NCBI RefSeq assembly: GCF_020463795.1
Contig: NZ_CP080025.1
Span: forward strand, 1,553,001 to 1,617,000
Reading direction: 5' to 3'
DNA from: Echinicola marina
GTDB taxonomy: Bacteria; Bacteroidota; Bacteroidia; Cytophagales; Cyclobacteriaceae
DNA: 64,000 nucleotides
The notes below the pieces were generated by a model. That model ran no database searches. It had not been told where the DNA came from and worked only from the letters and a program-made list of their open reading frames with translations. The position numbers were made by a program, and so were the translations under genes. Each line of letters opens with the position of its first letter. Position 1 is the stretch's first letter. Positions 34,743-43,509 of the stretch are shown piece by piece.

Positions 34743-35621
34743 AATAAAACTGTTTCATTGGTCCTTTCCAGCGGAGGGGCCAGGGGCTTGGCTCATATTG
34801 GGGTCATAGAGGCATTGGAAGAGAAAGGCTATCACATCAAGAGCATAGCGGGTTGTTCCATGGGGGCATTGATTGGAGGGATATATGCCAAGGGGAAATT
34901 GCCCGTATACAAGGAATGGATCTCTAACTTGGACCGGATCGATGTCTTTTCCCTGATGGATTTTACGCTGTCCGCGCGTGGCTTCATTAAGGGCAATAAG
35001 GTTTTTCAAGCAGTGGAAGCTTTGGTGGGCGATGATTTGATAGAAAACCTACCCATACCTTTTTCCTGCAATGCGGTGGACATCCATAGTGGTGAAGAAA
35101 AGATTTTCAAGGAAGGGCAGCTTTTTGAGGCGATCAGGGCCTCAGCCTCCATACCTACAGTAATCAAGCCTTTTCCAATTGGTGGTAATGAATATGTGGA
35201 CGGGGCGGTGTTGAATCCCATTCCCGTGAACCTTGCGCTGAACCATGGAAATGATCTGCTTATGGTTTCCAATGTAAATGCGCCTGTATCGCCGATCAAT
35301 TGGGAAAGTCAAAAAAGTAGGGAGACCTCCCTCATAGCAGTGCCAACTTGGGTAAATGAATACAGGGATAAGATGATCAAATATTTTCCGCAGGATAAAA
35401 AGGAGAAACCAAAAGCAGCCAGTTTTTTGGACCTGATGAACCTTTCCTTTGAATTGATGCAGGACAAGCTTTCTGATTATATTCTCCATACTTACCCGGC
35501 AGATGTGGTGGTACAAATGTCCAGGAAGCAATGTGGTACATTTGAGTTTTATCGGGCAAAGGAATTGATTGCTTCGGGCAAGCAATTGGCCCTGAAATCC
35601 CTAGAACAATTAGAAGCATGA
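34737..35621 (+). CDS. Patatin-like phospholipase
   Basis: I chose the ATG at 34737 (MQNKTVSL); a start at 34707 adds ten residues. The 294-residue protein has the patatin features: the oxyanion loop SGGARG (12-17), the nucleophile S41 in GCSMG, and the dyad aspartate D155 in VDGAV. It is a probable cytosolic or membrane-associated lipid acyl hydrolase. Its stop overlaps the next start (ATGA), so it is translationally coupled to the methyltransferase. Confidence 0.92.
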   Translation: MQNKTVSLVLSSGGARGLAHIGVIEALEEKGYHIKSIAGCSMGALIGGIYAKGKLPVYKEWISNLDRIDVFSLMDFTLSARGFIKGNKVFQAVEALVGDDLIENLPIPFSCNAVDIHSGEEKIFKEGQLFEAIRASASIPTVIKPFPIGGNEYVDGAVLNPIPVNLALNHGNDLLMVSNVNAPVSPINWESQKSRETSLIAVPTWVNEYRDKMIKYFPQDKKEKPKAASFLDLMNLSFELMQDKLSDYILHTYPADVVVQMSRKQCGTFEFYRAKELIASGKQLALKSLEQLEA

Positions 35622-36238
35622 ACATAGCCGAGTTGAACCAATTATTGGGCAATATTGATATTTACCTTTTGGACCAAGTACTAAAGGGCCGATTTGGCCC
35701 TGAAATGAGAATCCTTGATGCAGGATGTGGTGAAGGAAGGAATTTGGTCTATTTGATCAAGTCTGGATTTCAGGTATTTGGTGTAGACCAGAATCCCACT
35801 GCCGTACAAATGGCCAGGGCCTATGCCAGGACATTGCAGCCCAAGTATGATTTATTGAGGTTCCAGGTGGCCGGGGTAGAGGATATGCCTTTTCATAAGG
35901 GAGCCTTTCAAGCCATGATCAGCTCTGCGGTATTGCATTTTGCCAATGACACCGTTCACTTTCATCAGCTATTTGCTGAGATGATGCGGGTTTTGGAACC
36001 AGGGGGGATTTTATTTTTGAGAATGACAACCGGCTTTGCAGGTATGCTTGAGGTTTCCCAGGAAATCAAAGATGGTGTTTATCAACTTCCCGATGGGTCA
36101 AGTCGATTTTTGCTTACGGAGAATCTTTTGGAAGAGCTTATGGAAGTACATCATTTGGTTCATTTGGAATCTCCCAAGTCCGTTTTGGTCCATGGGCAGC
36201 GTGCCATGGGGGTTTTTGTAATGCAAAAGTTAAAATAG
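35618..36238 (+). CDS. Class I SAM-dependent methyltransferase
   Basis: This 206-residue enzyme has the SAM-binding motif I ILDAGCGEGRNLVYL near residue 33, the acidic end of strand 2 in GVDQNP, and motif IV in AMISSAVLHFAND. It resembles the Methyltransferase_11 group that methylates small molecules. The start overlaps the patatin stop by four bases (ATGA), which suggests one operon, but no shared pathway is evident. Confidence 0.9.
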   Translation: MNIAELNQLLGNIDIYLLDQVLKGRFGPEMRILDAGCGEGRNLVYLIKSGFQVFGVDQNPTAVQMARAYARTLQPKYDLLRFQVAGVEDMPFHKGAFQAMISSAVLHFANDTVHFHQLFAEMMRVLEPGGILFLRMTTGFAGMLEVSQEIKDGVYQLPDGSSRFLLTENLLEELMEVHHLVHLESPKSVLVHGQRAMGVFVMQKLK

Positions 36239-36287
36239 ATCTTAGTTTAATTTTATTTTTGTGTATTATTAAGGAATGTTTATTTCC

Positions 36288-36295
36288 TATCTTTG
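36288..36295 (+). promoter_or_regulatory. Likely -7 promoter box of the TRIC gene
   Basis: TATCTTTG matches TAnnTTTG and lies 28 bases before the ATG at 36324. A TTG at 36259-36261 is a possible, rather distant upstream element. Confidence 0.4.
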
Positions 36296-36323
36296 GACAA
36301 CGTTATTTTTAATTCAATAATAT

Positions 36324-36935
36324 ATGAACCTTCAGTATATCATGGAGTTGGTGGGAACTTATTTCTTTGCCATTTCAGGTGCATTGGCTGTACAGGACAG
36401 TGAGCATGATGTTTTTGGTGCGGGATTTATGGGTTTTATCACGGCCATTGGTGGAGGAAGTTTGAGGGATGTGCTGTTGGGCGCTTATCCCTTGGGGTGG
36501 ATAGATGATATCAATTATCTCTACATCATTATTCTTGGTGTTTTGACGGCCATATTTTTCTTTAAGATCATGTCCAAACTCCGTAAGACCCTGATGCTTT
36601 TTGATGCCTTGGGAATAGGTTTGTTTACAGTCTTGGGAACAGAAAAAGTGTTGAGTTTGGGACATGGTTGGGAAATTGCGGCCATTTTGGGAATGGTTTC
36701 TGCGACTATGGGCGGGGTGATCAGAGATACCCTTTGTAATTTGACGCCAGTGCTGCTTCGGAAAGAAATTTATGCTACCGCCTGTCTTTCTGGTTCATTA
36801 TTGTATTTATTGCTAAAGGAATTTTCAGTGCCCAGGGATGTCAATTTAATTATCTGTATGTCTTTGGTGATTATTATCAGGATAGTGGCTGTTCGCTACA
36901 AACTCAGCCTACCGCAATTGGGCTGGGTGCGTTAA
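36324..36935 (+). CDS. TRIC-type cation channel family protein (YicG/UPF0126)
   Basis: This 203-residue membrane protein has two inverted three-helix repeats plus a seventh helix. Repeat signatures are visible as GFITAIGGGSLRDVLLG near residue 35 and GMVSATMGGVIRDTLCN near residue 123. Bacterial relatives form homotrimeric channels for K+ and similar ions; some YicG relatives are linked to amino-acid transport. It is a single gene with a likely promoter at 36288. Confidence 0.92.
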   Translation: MNLQYIMELVGTYFFAISGALAVQDSEHDVFGAGFMGFITAIGGGSLRDVLLGAYPLGWIDDINYLYIIILGVLTAIFFFKIMSKLRKTLMLFDALGIGLFTVLGTEKVLSLGHGWEIAAILGMVSATMGGVIRDTLCNLTPVLLRKEIYATACLSGSLLYLLLKEFSVPRDVNLIICMSLVIIIRIVAVRYKLSLPQLGWVR

Positions 36936-37042
36936 GGAGAGGTTGGTGATATTAATTTTGTTGTTTAATAAAGCTGGTAAATTAGCGGCACAAATAGTAA
37001 ATTGAGTCATAATAAATTTTCTGTTATTAAACCCAAAAGATC

Positions 37043-37477
37043 ATGGCAACAATTAATCCTTACTTGAATTTCCTGGGCAATTGTGAGGAAGCATTTAATT
37101 TTTATAAATCTGTTTTTGGAGGAGAATTCACCTATATGGGTAGGTTTTCTGAAATGCCTCCCCAAGAAGGGGTAAGCTTAAGCGAGGTAGAGAAAAATAA
37201 GATCATGCATGTTTCACTGCCGATAGGTTCCCATACCATTTTAATGGGCAGTGATGTGGGGGGAGATTGGGCCCCTCAGACTGTAATAGGCAATAATATA
37301 TCCGTATCCATTACAGCGAAAAGTAAGGCAGAAGCAGACCAACTGTTCACCGGTTTGTCCAATGGAGGACAGGTGAGCATGCCTATGGCGGATACTTTTT
37401 GGGGCGATTATTTTGGTATGCTCACAGACAAGTTCGGCATCAACTGGATGGTTAGTTTTAATGAAAATGCCCAATAA
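37043..37477 (+). CDS. PhnB-like VOC family protein
   Basis: The 144-residue protein begins INPYLNFLGNCEEAFNFYKSVFGGEF, the usual start of PhnB/DUF899-type glyoxalase-fold proteins. It ends DTFWGDYFGMLTDKFGINWMVSF, with the WG-x-YFG motif. Members are cytosolic and mostly of unknown function (the PhnB name comes from neighbourhood, not activity). It is a separate family branch from the VOC protein at 34248. No operon partner. Confidence 0.9.
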   Translation: MATINPYLNFLGNCEEAFNFYKSVFGGEFTYMGRFSEMPPQEGVSLSEVEKNKIMHVSLPIGSHTILMGSDVGGDWAPQTVIGNNISVSITAKSKAEADQLFTGLSNGGQVSMPMADTFWGDYFGMLTDKFGINWMVSFNENAQ

Positions 37478-37560
37478 GCAAATGGTGGTACATCGGGGAT
37501 AAGGGAGAAACACTAAAGTTTCCTGATTACATTTGATGTCTGATTTTCAGTATTTTATAC

Positions 37561-38994
37561 ATGGTTAGAGAGATGGATAGGTTTAAGATTGTTGCAGTTT
37601 TTATTTTTTTACTTTTCCACAGTCTGATTTCTCATGCCCAGAAGCCTAATATCATCATGATCATGACTGATGATCAGGGTTATATGGATGTGGGCTTTAA
37701 TGGCAATCAAAAGATAAAAACGCCCAATATGGACAAATTGGCAAGCATGGGCTTGGTTTTTGACCGTTTTTATAGTGCAGGGCCGGTGTGTTCCCCTACC
37801 CGCGCCAGTTATATCACCGGAAGAAACCCCTTGCGAATGGGGATAGGCAATGCCAATGAGGGCCATATGAAAGTTGAAGAGATCACCTTGGCTGAATTGC
37901 TCAAGCAACAAGGTTATGCCACTGGACATTTTGGGAAATGGCATTTGGGAACTTTGACCAAGGAAACCAAGGATGGTAATAGGGGTGGCAGGCCAGGGCA
38001 AGAGGAGCATTATAGTTTACCTAGCATGCATGGCTATGATACCTACTTTTGTTCTGAATCCAAAGTGGCTACTTATGACCCTCTTAAAGTCCCTGAGGAA
38101 TTTGAGGCAGGTGAAAGTTTGCGCTATGGTTGGAAGGCAATTGGTGAAGGGAGGCCCTCCAAAGCTTATGGTACTTATTATTGGGTAGGAGAGGAATAAA
38201 TAGTTGAAGGTAATTTGGAAGGTGATGATGCCAGGGTGATTATGGACAGGGTTTTGCCCTTTATAGACCAATCCTTAAAAGGTGATAAGCCGTTTTTTAC
38301 AAGTATTTGGTTTCATACGCCCCATCTTCCAGTGGTGGCAGATGTGCCACACAGGGAATTATATGCCAATTTAAGTTTTGAGGAGCAGTTGTATTATGGA
38401 ACCATTACAGCTTTGGATGAGCAGATAGGCAGGCTTTGGGATTATTTGGAAGAAAAGGAGCTGGCAGAGCATACCTTGATTTTATTCTGTAGTGATAATG
38501 GACCAGAGCTAAGAACACCCGGGAGCGCAGGGCCGTTTAGGGGAAAAAAGAGAAGTTTGTACGAAGGGGGAGTAAGGGTGCCGGCATTTGCCGTTTGGAA
38601 AGGTGAAATTGAGGCAGGTCAGCGGAGTGATTTTCCAGCCGTGACCAGTGATTATTTGCCTACTATTTTGGATGTCCTAGATATAAGTTATCCTGATGAT
38701 CGGCCAATTGATGGCGAAAGTTTTTATCCCTTATTATCAGGAGAAAAGCAGAGCCGCATTAATCCCATAGGCTTTATTTATCTGGACCAGCACCGGGTGT
38801 CTTGGGTAAGTGAGCAATATAAATTGGTAAGAGATGCACCTGATAGCCCTTTTGAGCTTTATGATTTATTGAATGATCTCAGCGAAAAAGATAATATTAT
38901 TCAGCAGCTTCCTTTTGTGGCTTCAAAGATGGAAAGTGAATTGCAAGAGTGGTTAAGATCAGTAGAAAACAGTAAAAAGGGTGGTGATTATTGA
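37561..38994 (+). pseudogene. Secreted type I sulfatase interrupted by an in-frame TAA
   Basis: Residues 1-212 read as a sulfatase N-terminal half. There is a signal peptide ending SHAQ, the metal pair D37-D38 in MTDDQG, and the formylglycine motif C77-S-P-T-R, then the second-site FGKWHLG. A TAA at 38197-38199 stops translation after WVGEE. The same frame continues without shift from 38200 to 38994 with GDDARVIMDRVLPFIDQ, the metal-binding CSDNGPEL and FRGKKRSLYEGG. Both halves together give the full length of about 478 codons. A single substitution explains the break. The intact gene would need an anaerobic or FGE-type activating enzyme elsewhere. Confidence 0.82.
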
Positions 38995-39313
38995 AAAAAT
39001 AATATGATTATCCGGCATCGTGCCAGTAGTTGTATTTCTCACAGCCTGTCCCGTTTTATCGGGAGATTTCACGGATCTACCTGGCGGAAGACAGGTTTGC
39101 ATGGAATAATATCTCATTTCTAGGGACTTTCGTATGCTTTTTGAAAGATTATCATGCTATTTTAAAGCTACTGGTGCTATTGCGGGTATACATAAAAAAT
39201 AATTTTTCTTATCAATATAAAAGGGAAATGAACCTAAGGTTGTAAGAAAATATACATCAGTAAAAACATACAGAATAAGTGATATTTACGTTGTAATAAC
39301 TATATCTTACGTC
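38995..39313. other. Gene-free gap, no recognised element
   Basis: About 320 bases separate the sulfatase remnant from the MutS-like gene. A short inverted repeat (CCCG TTTTAT CGGG near 39055) is present, but no convincing ORF, RNA gene or terminator was seen. Confidence 0.4.
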
Positions 39314-40642
39314 ATGTCTTTTACAATTGATGAACAAACGGTACAAGATCTAGAACTTTTTGGAGACCGACCAAACTCAAAAAGTATTTTTTCCTTTTTC
39401 AATCGTACTAAAACTTTTGGAGGCAGGCTTCAGCTAAAGGGACTTATGGAAAGTCCACTGGATTCACCGAAGGAAATATTGGACCGAAGAGATTCCATCA
39501 AATTCTTTATGAAGGCAGAATTGCCCTTCGAGATTTCTTCAAGTCAAATGGATTTTATCGATCACTATTTTAGGTTGAACAAAACCACCCTGAAATCCAA
39601 TTTTATTGATGCTTATTTCCAGAACATGTTTGTCAGACAAGGTAATCGAAATGATGTCTATTTAATTAAGACTGGTGTGGAAAAGCTTGTCTATCTTCTT
39701 TTGGAATTGAAAAGACACCTTCCCCACATTACAAAAAATGAAATTCCTGAACAGCTTAAGGCTTATTTCTCTTTCGTTAAGGATTACATACAACTAAAGG
39801 AAATCTCAGGCCTTTTGAGTGAAATAAAGAACTCACCTCATCGTGTTAAACCCCATCAATTTGACTGGTTATTCAGGGAGAAATACAAAAAAGAAACACA
39901 AGACTTGGTCAATATTATTTATCTATTTGATGCCTATAATGCTGTAGCTCAAACAGCCCTTAAGGAAAACCTTTGTCTGCCAGGTTTTATAGATTCGGCC
40001 ATTCCCCAGTTAAAACTTAAAGGCCTTTTCCATCCTTTTTTGGAATCTCCCATTCCTTATGATCTGGAGATGAAAGATGGGCAAAACCTTTGTTTCCTTA
40101 CAGGTCCCAATATGGCTGGTAAATCCACTTTTCTGAAATCTTTGGGACTTTCAATATACCTGTCCCATTTAGGATTTCCCGTACCAGCCAAAGAAATACA
40201 AACTACTTTTTATAAAGGACTAATGACAACCATAAACCTTTCGGACAATATGGGACTTGGATATAGTCATTTTTATTCGGAAGTGAAACGTATAAAACAA
40301 GTCGCCAATGTAATCAAGGAAAAAGGAAGCGTGTTTGTGATTTTTGATGAGCTGTTTAGAGGTACCAATGTAAAAGATGCTTATGAGGCATCCCTGTATA
40401 TTATAAAGTCTTTTTCCCAAATTCAGCAGAGCACCTACTTTATTTCTACCCATATTACAGAAATTGCAAGCCAGATTGCTGATTGGCCCAATGTGAAATG
40501 CCACTATTTCGAAGCCAAAATTGATGAGAATCAGCTAACTTATAGCTATGAAATTAAAGAAGGTGTATCCTATGAAAGACTGGGGATGCATATTCTTCTA
40601 AAAGAAAATATCATCGATATCCTTAATCCCAAAAACACCTAA
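39314..40642 (+). CDS. Short MutS-related ATPase (lacks mismatch-binding domain)
   Basis: The 442-residue protein has the MutS core and ATPase domains only. Walker A is GPNMAGKST (264-272) and Walker B is FVIFDE (341-346), followed by LFRGTN and the family signature STHITEIA near residue 378. The N-terminal mismatch-binding domain I of MutS and the Smr nuclease domain of MutS2 are absent. Such short homologues are common in Bacteroidota next to full MutS; their role in repair or recombination is unclear. The gene runs directly into a broken DinB gene. Confidence 0.88.
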   Translation: MSFTIDEQTVQDLELFGDRPNSKSIFSFFNRTKTFGGRLQLKGLMESPLDSPKEILDRRDSIKFFMKAELPFEISSSQMDFIDHYFRLNKTTLKSNFIDAYFQNMFVRQGNRNDVYLIKTGVEKLVYLLLELKRHLPHITKNEIPEQLKAYFSFVKDYIQLKEISGLLSEIKNSPHRVKPHQFDWLFREKYKKETQDLVNIIYLFDAYNAVAQTALKENLCLPGFIDSAIPQLKLKGLFHPFLESPIPYDLEMKDGQNLCFLTGPNMAGKSTFLKSLGLSIYLSHLGFPVPAKEIQTTFYKGLMTTINLSDNMGLGYSHFYSEVKRIKQVANVIKEKGSVFVIFDELFRGTNVKDAYEASLYIIKSFSQIQQSTYFISTHITEIASQIADWPNVKCHYFEAKIDENQLTYSYEIKEGVSYERLGMHILLKENIIDILNPKNT

Positions 40643-40651
40643 TTGAAAACT

Positions 40652-41092
40652 ATGAAGGAGGCAAGTCAAATAAGCGAACTTATGAAACAAGTGGATAGCT
40701 ATGTCCAAAACTGTCCCGAAAATACCATGGAATACAAGGCATTCCCCCATAAATGGTCCAAAAAGGAAATCTTAGGACACTTGGTGGATTCAGCCATTCA
40801 TAACCTTCAACGCTTTGTGGAAATCCAATTTTCTCCCTCAGTCTATTCTGTACATCCTTATCGTCAAAACGAATGGGTAAGTGTAAATGATTATCAACAT
40901 ACCAACACGCAATCCCTGCTCCAGCTTTGAATGGTGCTGAACCAAAGGATCGTCCAAATAATTTCAAACCTTGATGAAGACGCGGTTAACATCCCTATTT
41001 TCATCAATGACCACCGTCAAGAAAATCTCGCTTTCTTGATCAGTGATTATGCCGATCACATGGGCCATCATGTGAAACAAATCGTGGAATAA
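40652..41092 (+). pseudogene. DinB family gene interrupted by an in-frame TGA
   Basis: The frame begins at the ATG at 40652 (a TTG at 40643 is also in frame) and stops at TGA 40928-40930 after QSLLQL. It continues in the same frame with MVLNQRIVQIISNLD and ends FLISDYADHMGHHVKQIVE then TAA at 41090-41092. In intact DinB proteins the position of this stop is usually tryptophan (Q-L-W), so a TGG to TGA change fits. The upstream half has the DinB histidine motif GHLVDSAIHNLQRF and the downstream half HMGHHVKQ, so both metal-ligand halves are needed. Confidence 0.78.
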
Positions 41093-41094
41093 AT

Positions 41095-41626
41095 ATGAAT
41101 ATTATCCTTAGGCAGGAAATCGATTCGGATCACCATGAGGTTTTCAATCTTATAAAAGAATCGTTTCAAAACGAAGCCAATGAGCGATCACCAGGAACAA
41201 TTTCTTGTAGATCGTTTAAGGGGATCATCAGGTTTCGTTCCTGAGCTTTCGCTAGTAGCGGAATCTGGAAATCAGATTTTGGGACATATTTTACTGAGCA
41301 AAATAAAAATCAAGGATGTTCATCATTCTCATGAAGCGCTCGCTTTGGCTCCAGTAAGTGTACTGCCTGAATACCAAAAGAAGGGAATCGGCGGAAAATT
41401 GATTGTGGAGGCGCATCAAATAGCCAGGGAAATGGACTTCAAGGGAATTGTGGTGCTCGGACATTCGGATTATTATCCAAGGTTTGGGTATAGGCAGGCC
41501 TGTGATTTTGGCATCACTCTTCCATTTGAGGTGCCAGATGAGAATTGCATGGCTATTGAATTATTTCCAGGAGCATTTCAAAATGTTACTGGAATGGTAG
41601 AATATCCAAAAACATTTTTTGAATGA
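41095..41626 (+). pseudogene. GNAT acetyltransferase with an apparent N-terminal frameshift
   Basis: A frame from the ATG at 41095 gives MNIILRQEIDSDHHEVFNLIKESFQ, a normal start for YhbS-like GNAT proteins. Near 41175 the reading must shift by one base into the frame of the ATG at 41180 (MSDHQEQFLVDRLRG) to continue the domain. The second frame carries the acetyl-CoA loop VLPEYQKKGIGGKLI near its residue 70, then GHSDYYPRFGYR. As written, only the 148-residue 41180-41626 product could be made, without the first strand and helix of the fold. An assembly error is possible. Confidence 0.68.
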
Positions 41627-41783
41627 AATCATAAGGTTAATTAGATAGCATATGGATCTTTTCAATATTAAATAAAGGATTTGGAATCCAGCAATTCACA
41701 AACTTTCACCTTCGATATAACCAATAATTTGTTGATTTTAGCCATATAAAAGCTTAAATTACATTCTACACAAAATAAAATGT

Positions 41784-42125
41784 ATGGCATATAATACCTT
41801 TTTAGCGGATCGGATAGAGCATGTTTTGCAGCATGCCGGCAAACCTTTTGAAGCAAAGAAGATGATGGGAGGCCTTTGCTTTATGGTCGATGGTAAAATG
41901 TGCATTGGTGTTCATGAGGACCGCATCATGGCCAGAGTAGGTCCAGATCAATATCAGGAGGCACTCCAACAGGCAGGATGTATGGAGATGAATTTCACAG
42001 GTAGAAGTATGAAGGGCTTTGTGTTTATAGATGGGAATGTGGTGGACACCGAGCCGCAATTGGAATATTGGGTGGAAAAATGCCTGGAATTTAATCCTAA
42101 GGCAAAGTCAAGCAAAAAGAAATAG
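41784..42125 (+). CDS. TfoX/Sxy N-terminal family protein
   Basis: The 113-residue protein is a stand-alone TfoX_N domain: KKMMGGLCFMVDGKMCIGVHEDRIMARVG, then GRSMKGFVFIDG and a basic tail (KSSKKK). In Vibrio, TfoX activates competence, but stand-alone N-domain proteins in Bacteroidota have no shown link to competence. It ends 46 bases before the MFS transporter start. Confidence 0.88.
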   Translation: MAYNTFLADRIEHVLQHAGKPFEAKKMMGGLCFMVDGKMCIGVHEDRIMARVGPDQYQEALQQAGCMEMNFTGRSMKGFVFIDGNVVDTEPQLEYWVEKCLEFNPKAKSSKKK

Positions 42126-42171
42126 TTTTGTTCGTCATTCACTTCAATCTAACAATCCTACACCTCTTTTT

Positions 42172-43341
42172 ATGAAGCCCGCTAAAAGAATTCTTCCACT
42201 GATAGTATTCAGCCAGTTTTGCTGTACTTCCATTTGGTTTGCCAGCAATGCCGTGATGGGAAGCCTTTTGGAAAGTTTTGACCTTAGCAGTACTGCCTTG
42301 GGCCATCTTACCTCAGCTGTTCAGTTGGGGTTTATTTTTGGAACATTAATATTTGCATTATTAAGTGTTGCAGACCGCTTTTCACCCTCCAGGGTGTTTT
42401 TGTTTTGTGCTGTATTGGGAGGACTTTTTAATTTGGGGCTGGTTTGGCCCGGGAATACTTTAGTTAGCTTGATTGTGATGCGGTTTTTGGCAGGTTTATG
42501 TTTGGCTGGGATTTATCCAGTGGGAATGAAGATTGCAGCAGATTATTATGAACATGGATTGGGTAAGTCTTTAGGCTTTTTGGTTGGTGCATTGGTTTTG
42601 GGAACAGCTTTTCCACACTTTCTTCAGGCATTTATAGGTGATCTTTCTTGGGTATATGTGATTATTTTTATTTCAGCTTTAGCCGTTTTAGGAGGTTTTT
42701 TGATTGGGCAGTTTGTGCCTGATGGACCATACAGGAAAGCAGCGGCTGGTCTTGATTTATCAGCTATTTTTAAAGTGTTTCGAATTAGGGAGTTCAGCAC
42801 TGCCGCGATCGGATATTTTGGACATATGTGGGAGTTGTATGCTTTTTGGGCATTTGTTCCCTTTATATTGGTCAGTTATGGCGCCTTCCATCCTCATGTT
42901 CATTTGGATATTTCATTATGGTCTTTCCTGATAATCGGAATGGGCAGCTTGGGCTGTATTTTGGCTGGCTACCTTTATATCAACCAAGGAGCCAAAAAGA
43001 TAGCTTCAATGGCTTTGGCCATATCAGGCTTATGCTGTTTGGTATCGCCTCTGATTTTTCTTCAGCCTTCTCCCGTTCTACTGATTATATTCCTTTTAAT
43101 TTGGGGCTTAGCAGTGGTGGCAGATTCACCTTTGTTTTCTACTATGGTCGCACAAAATGCTCCGGCGGATTTTAAAGGAACGGCATTGACCATTGTGAAC
43201 AGTTTGGGGTTTGCATTGACAATTTTCAGTATTCAGCTTTTGAATTATTTTAGGGCTTCTGTCGATGTCCATTATCTTTTTATTGTACTTGCTGTGGGCC
43301 CTGCTGTAGGTTTGTCTTTCTTGTGGAAAGGAAAGAGCTAA
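42172..43341 (+). CDS. MFS transporter
   Basis: From the ATG at 42172 (MKPAKRILPLIVFSQ) this is 389 residues. A longer frame to 42031 overlaps the TfoX gene and encodes a non-hydrophobic stretch, so I reject that start. Twelve membrane helices can be drawn, and the MFS-type cytoplasmic loop 2-3 is visible (LSVADRFSPSRVF). The sequence resembles nitrate/cyanate-type MFS proteins (DUF-type CynX) only loosely, and substrate is not inferred. Confidence 0.88.
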   Translation: MKPAKRILPLIVFSQFCCTSIWFASNAVMGSLLESFDLSSTALGHLTSAVQLGFIFGTLIFALLSVADRFSPSRVFLFCAVLGGLFNLGLVWPGNTLVSLIVMRFLAGLCLAGIYPVGMKIAADYYEHGLGKSLGFLVGALVLGTAFPHFLQAFIGDLSWVYVIIFISALAVLGGFLIGQFVPDGPYRKAAAGLDLSAIFKVFRIREFSTAAIGYFGHMWELYAFWAFVPFILVSYGAFHPHVHLDISLWSFLIIGMGSLGCILAGYLYINQGAKKIASMALAISGLCCLVSPLIFLQPSPVLLIIFLLIWGLAVVADSPLFSTMVAQNAPADFKGTALTIVNSLGFALTIFSIQLLNYFRASVDVHYLFIVLAVGPAVGLSFLWKGKS

Positions 43342-43509
43342 TTCAATAAAGCAGTTTGGTCTGTCGAGCCTGAAAGCGGGGAATAATTAGGACGATTGCT
43401 GTCACAGCTCCAGCTTTGAGAAGTAATATTATTAAGCAGCAATAGCTTTTCACGGTATTAAAAATTAATTTGTGGCCGAGTTTGAATTAACCACCAAGAA
43501 AGCAGGAAA

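Noticed and set aside
39030-39245. 71-residue plus-strand ORF in the gap before the MutS-like gene
   Set aside because: No start context, no domain and a composition like random AT-rich DNA; treated as non-coding.
38197-40930. Stop-codon recoding or selenocysteine as explanation of the in-frame stops
   Set aside because: One stop is TAA and the other TGA, in unrelated genes, with no SECIS-like hairpin seen; point mutation is simpler.
42031-42171. N-terminal extension of the MFS transporter
   Set aside because: It overlaps the TfoX gene in another frame and is not hydrophobic; the ATG at 42172 gives the normal MFS start.
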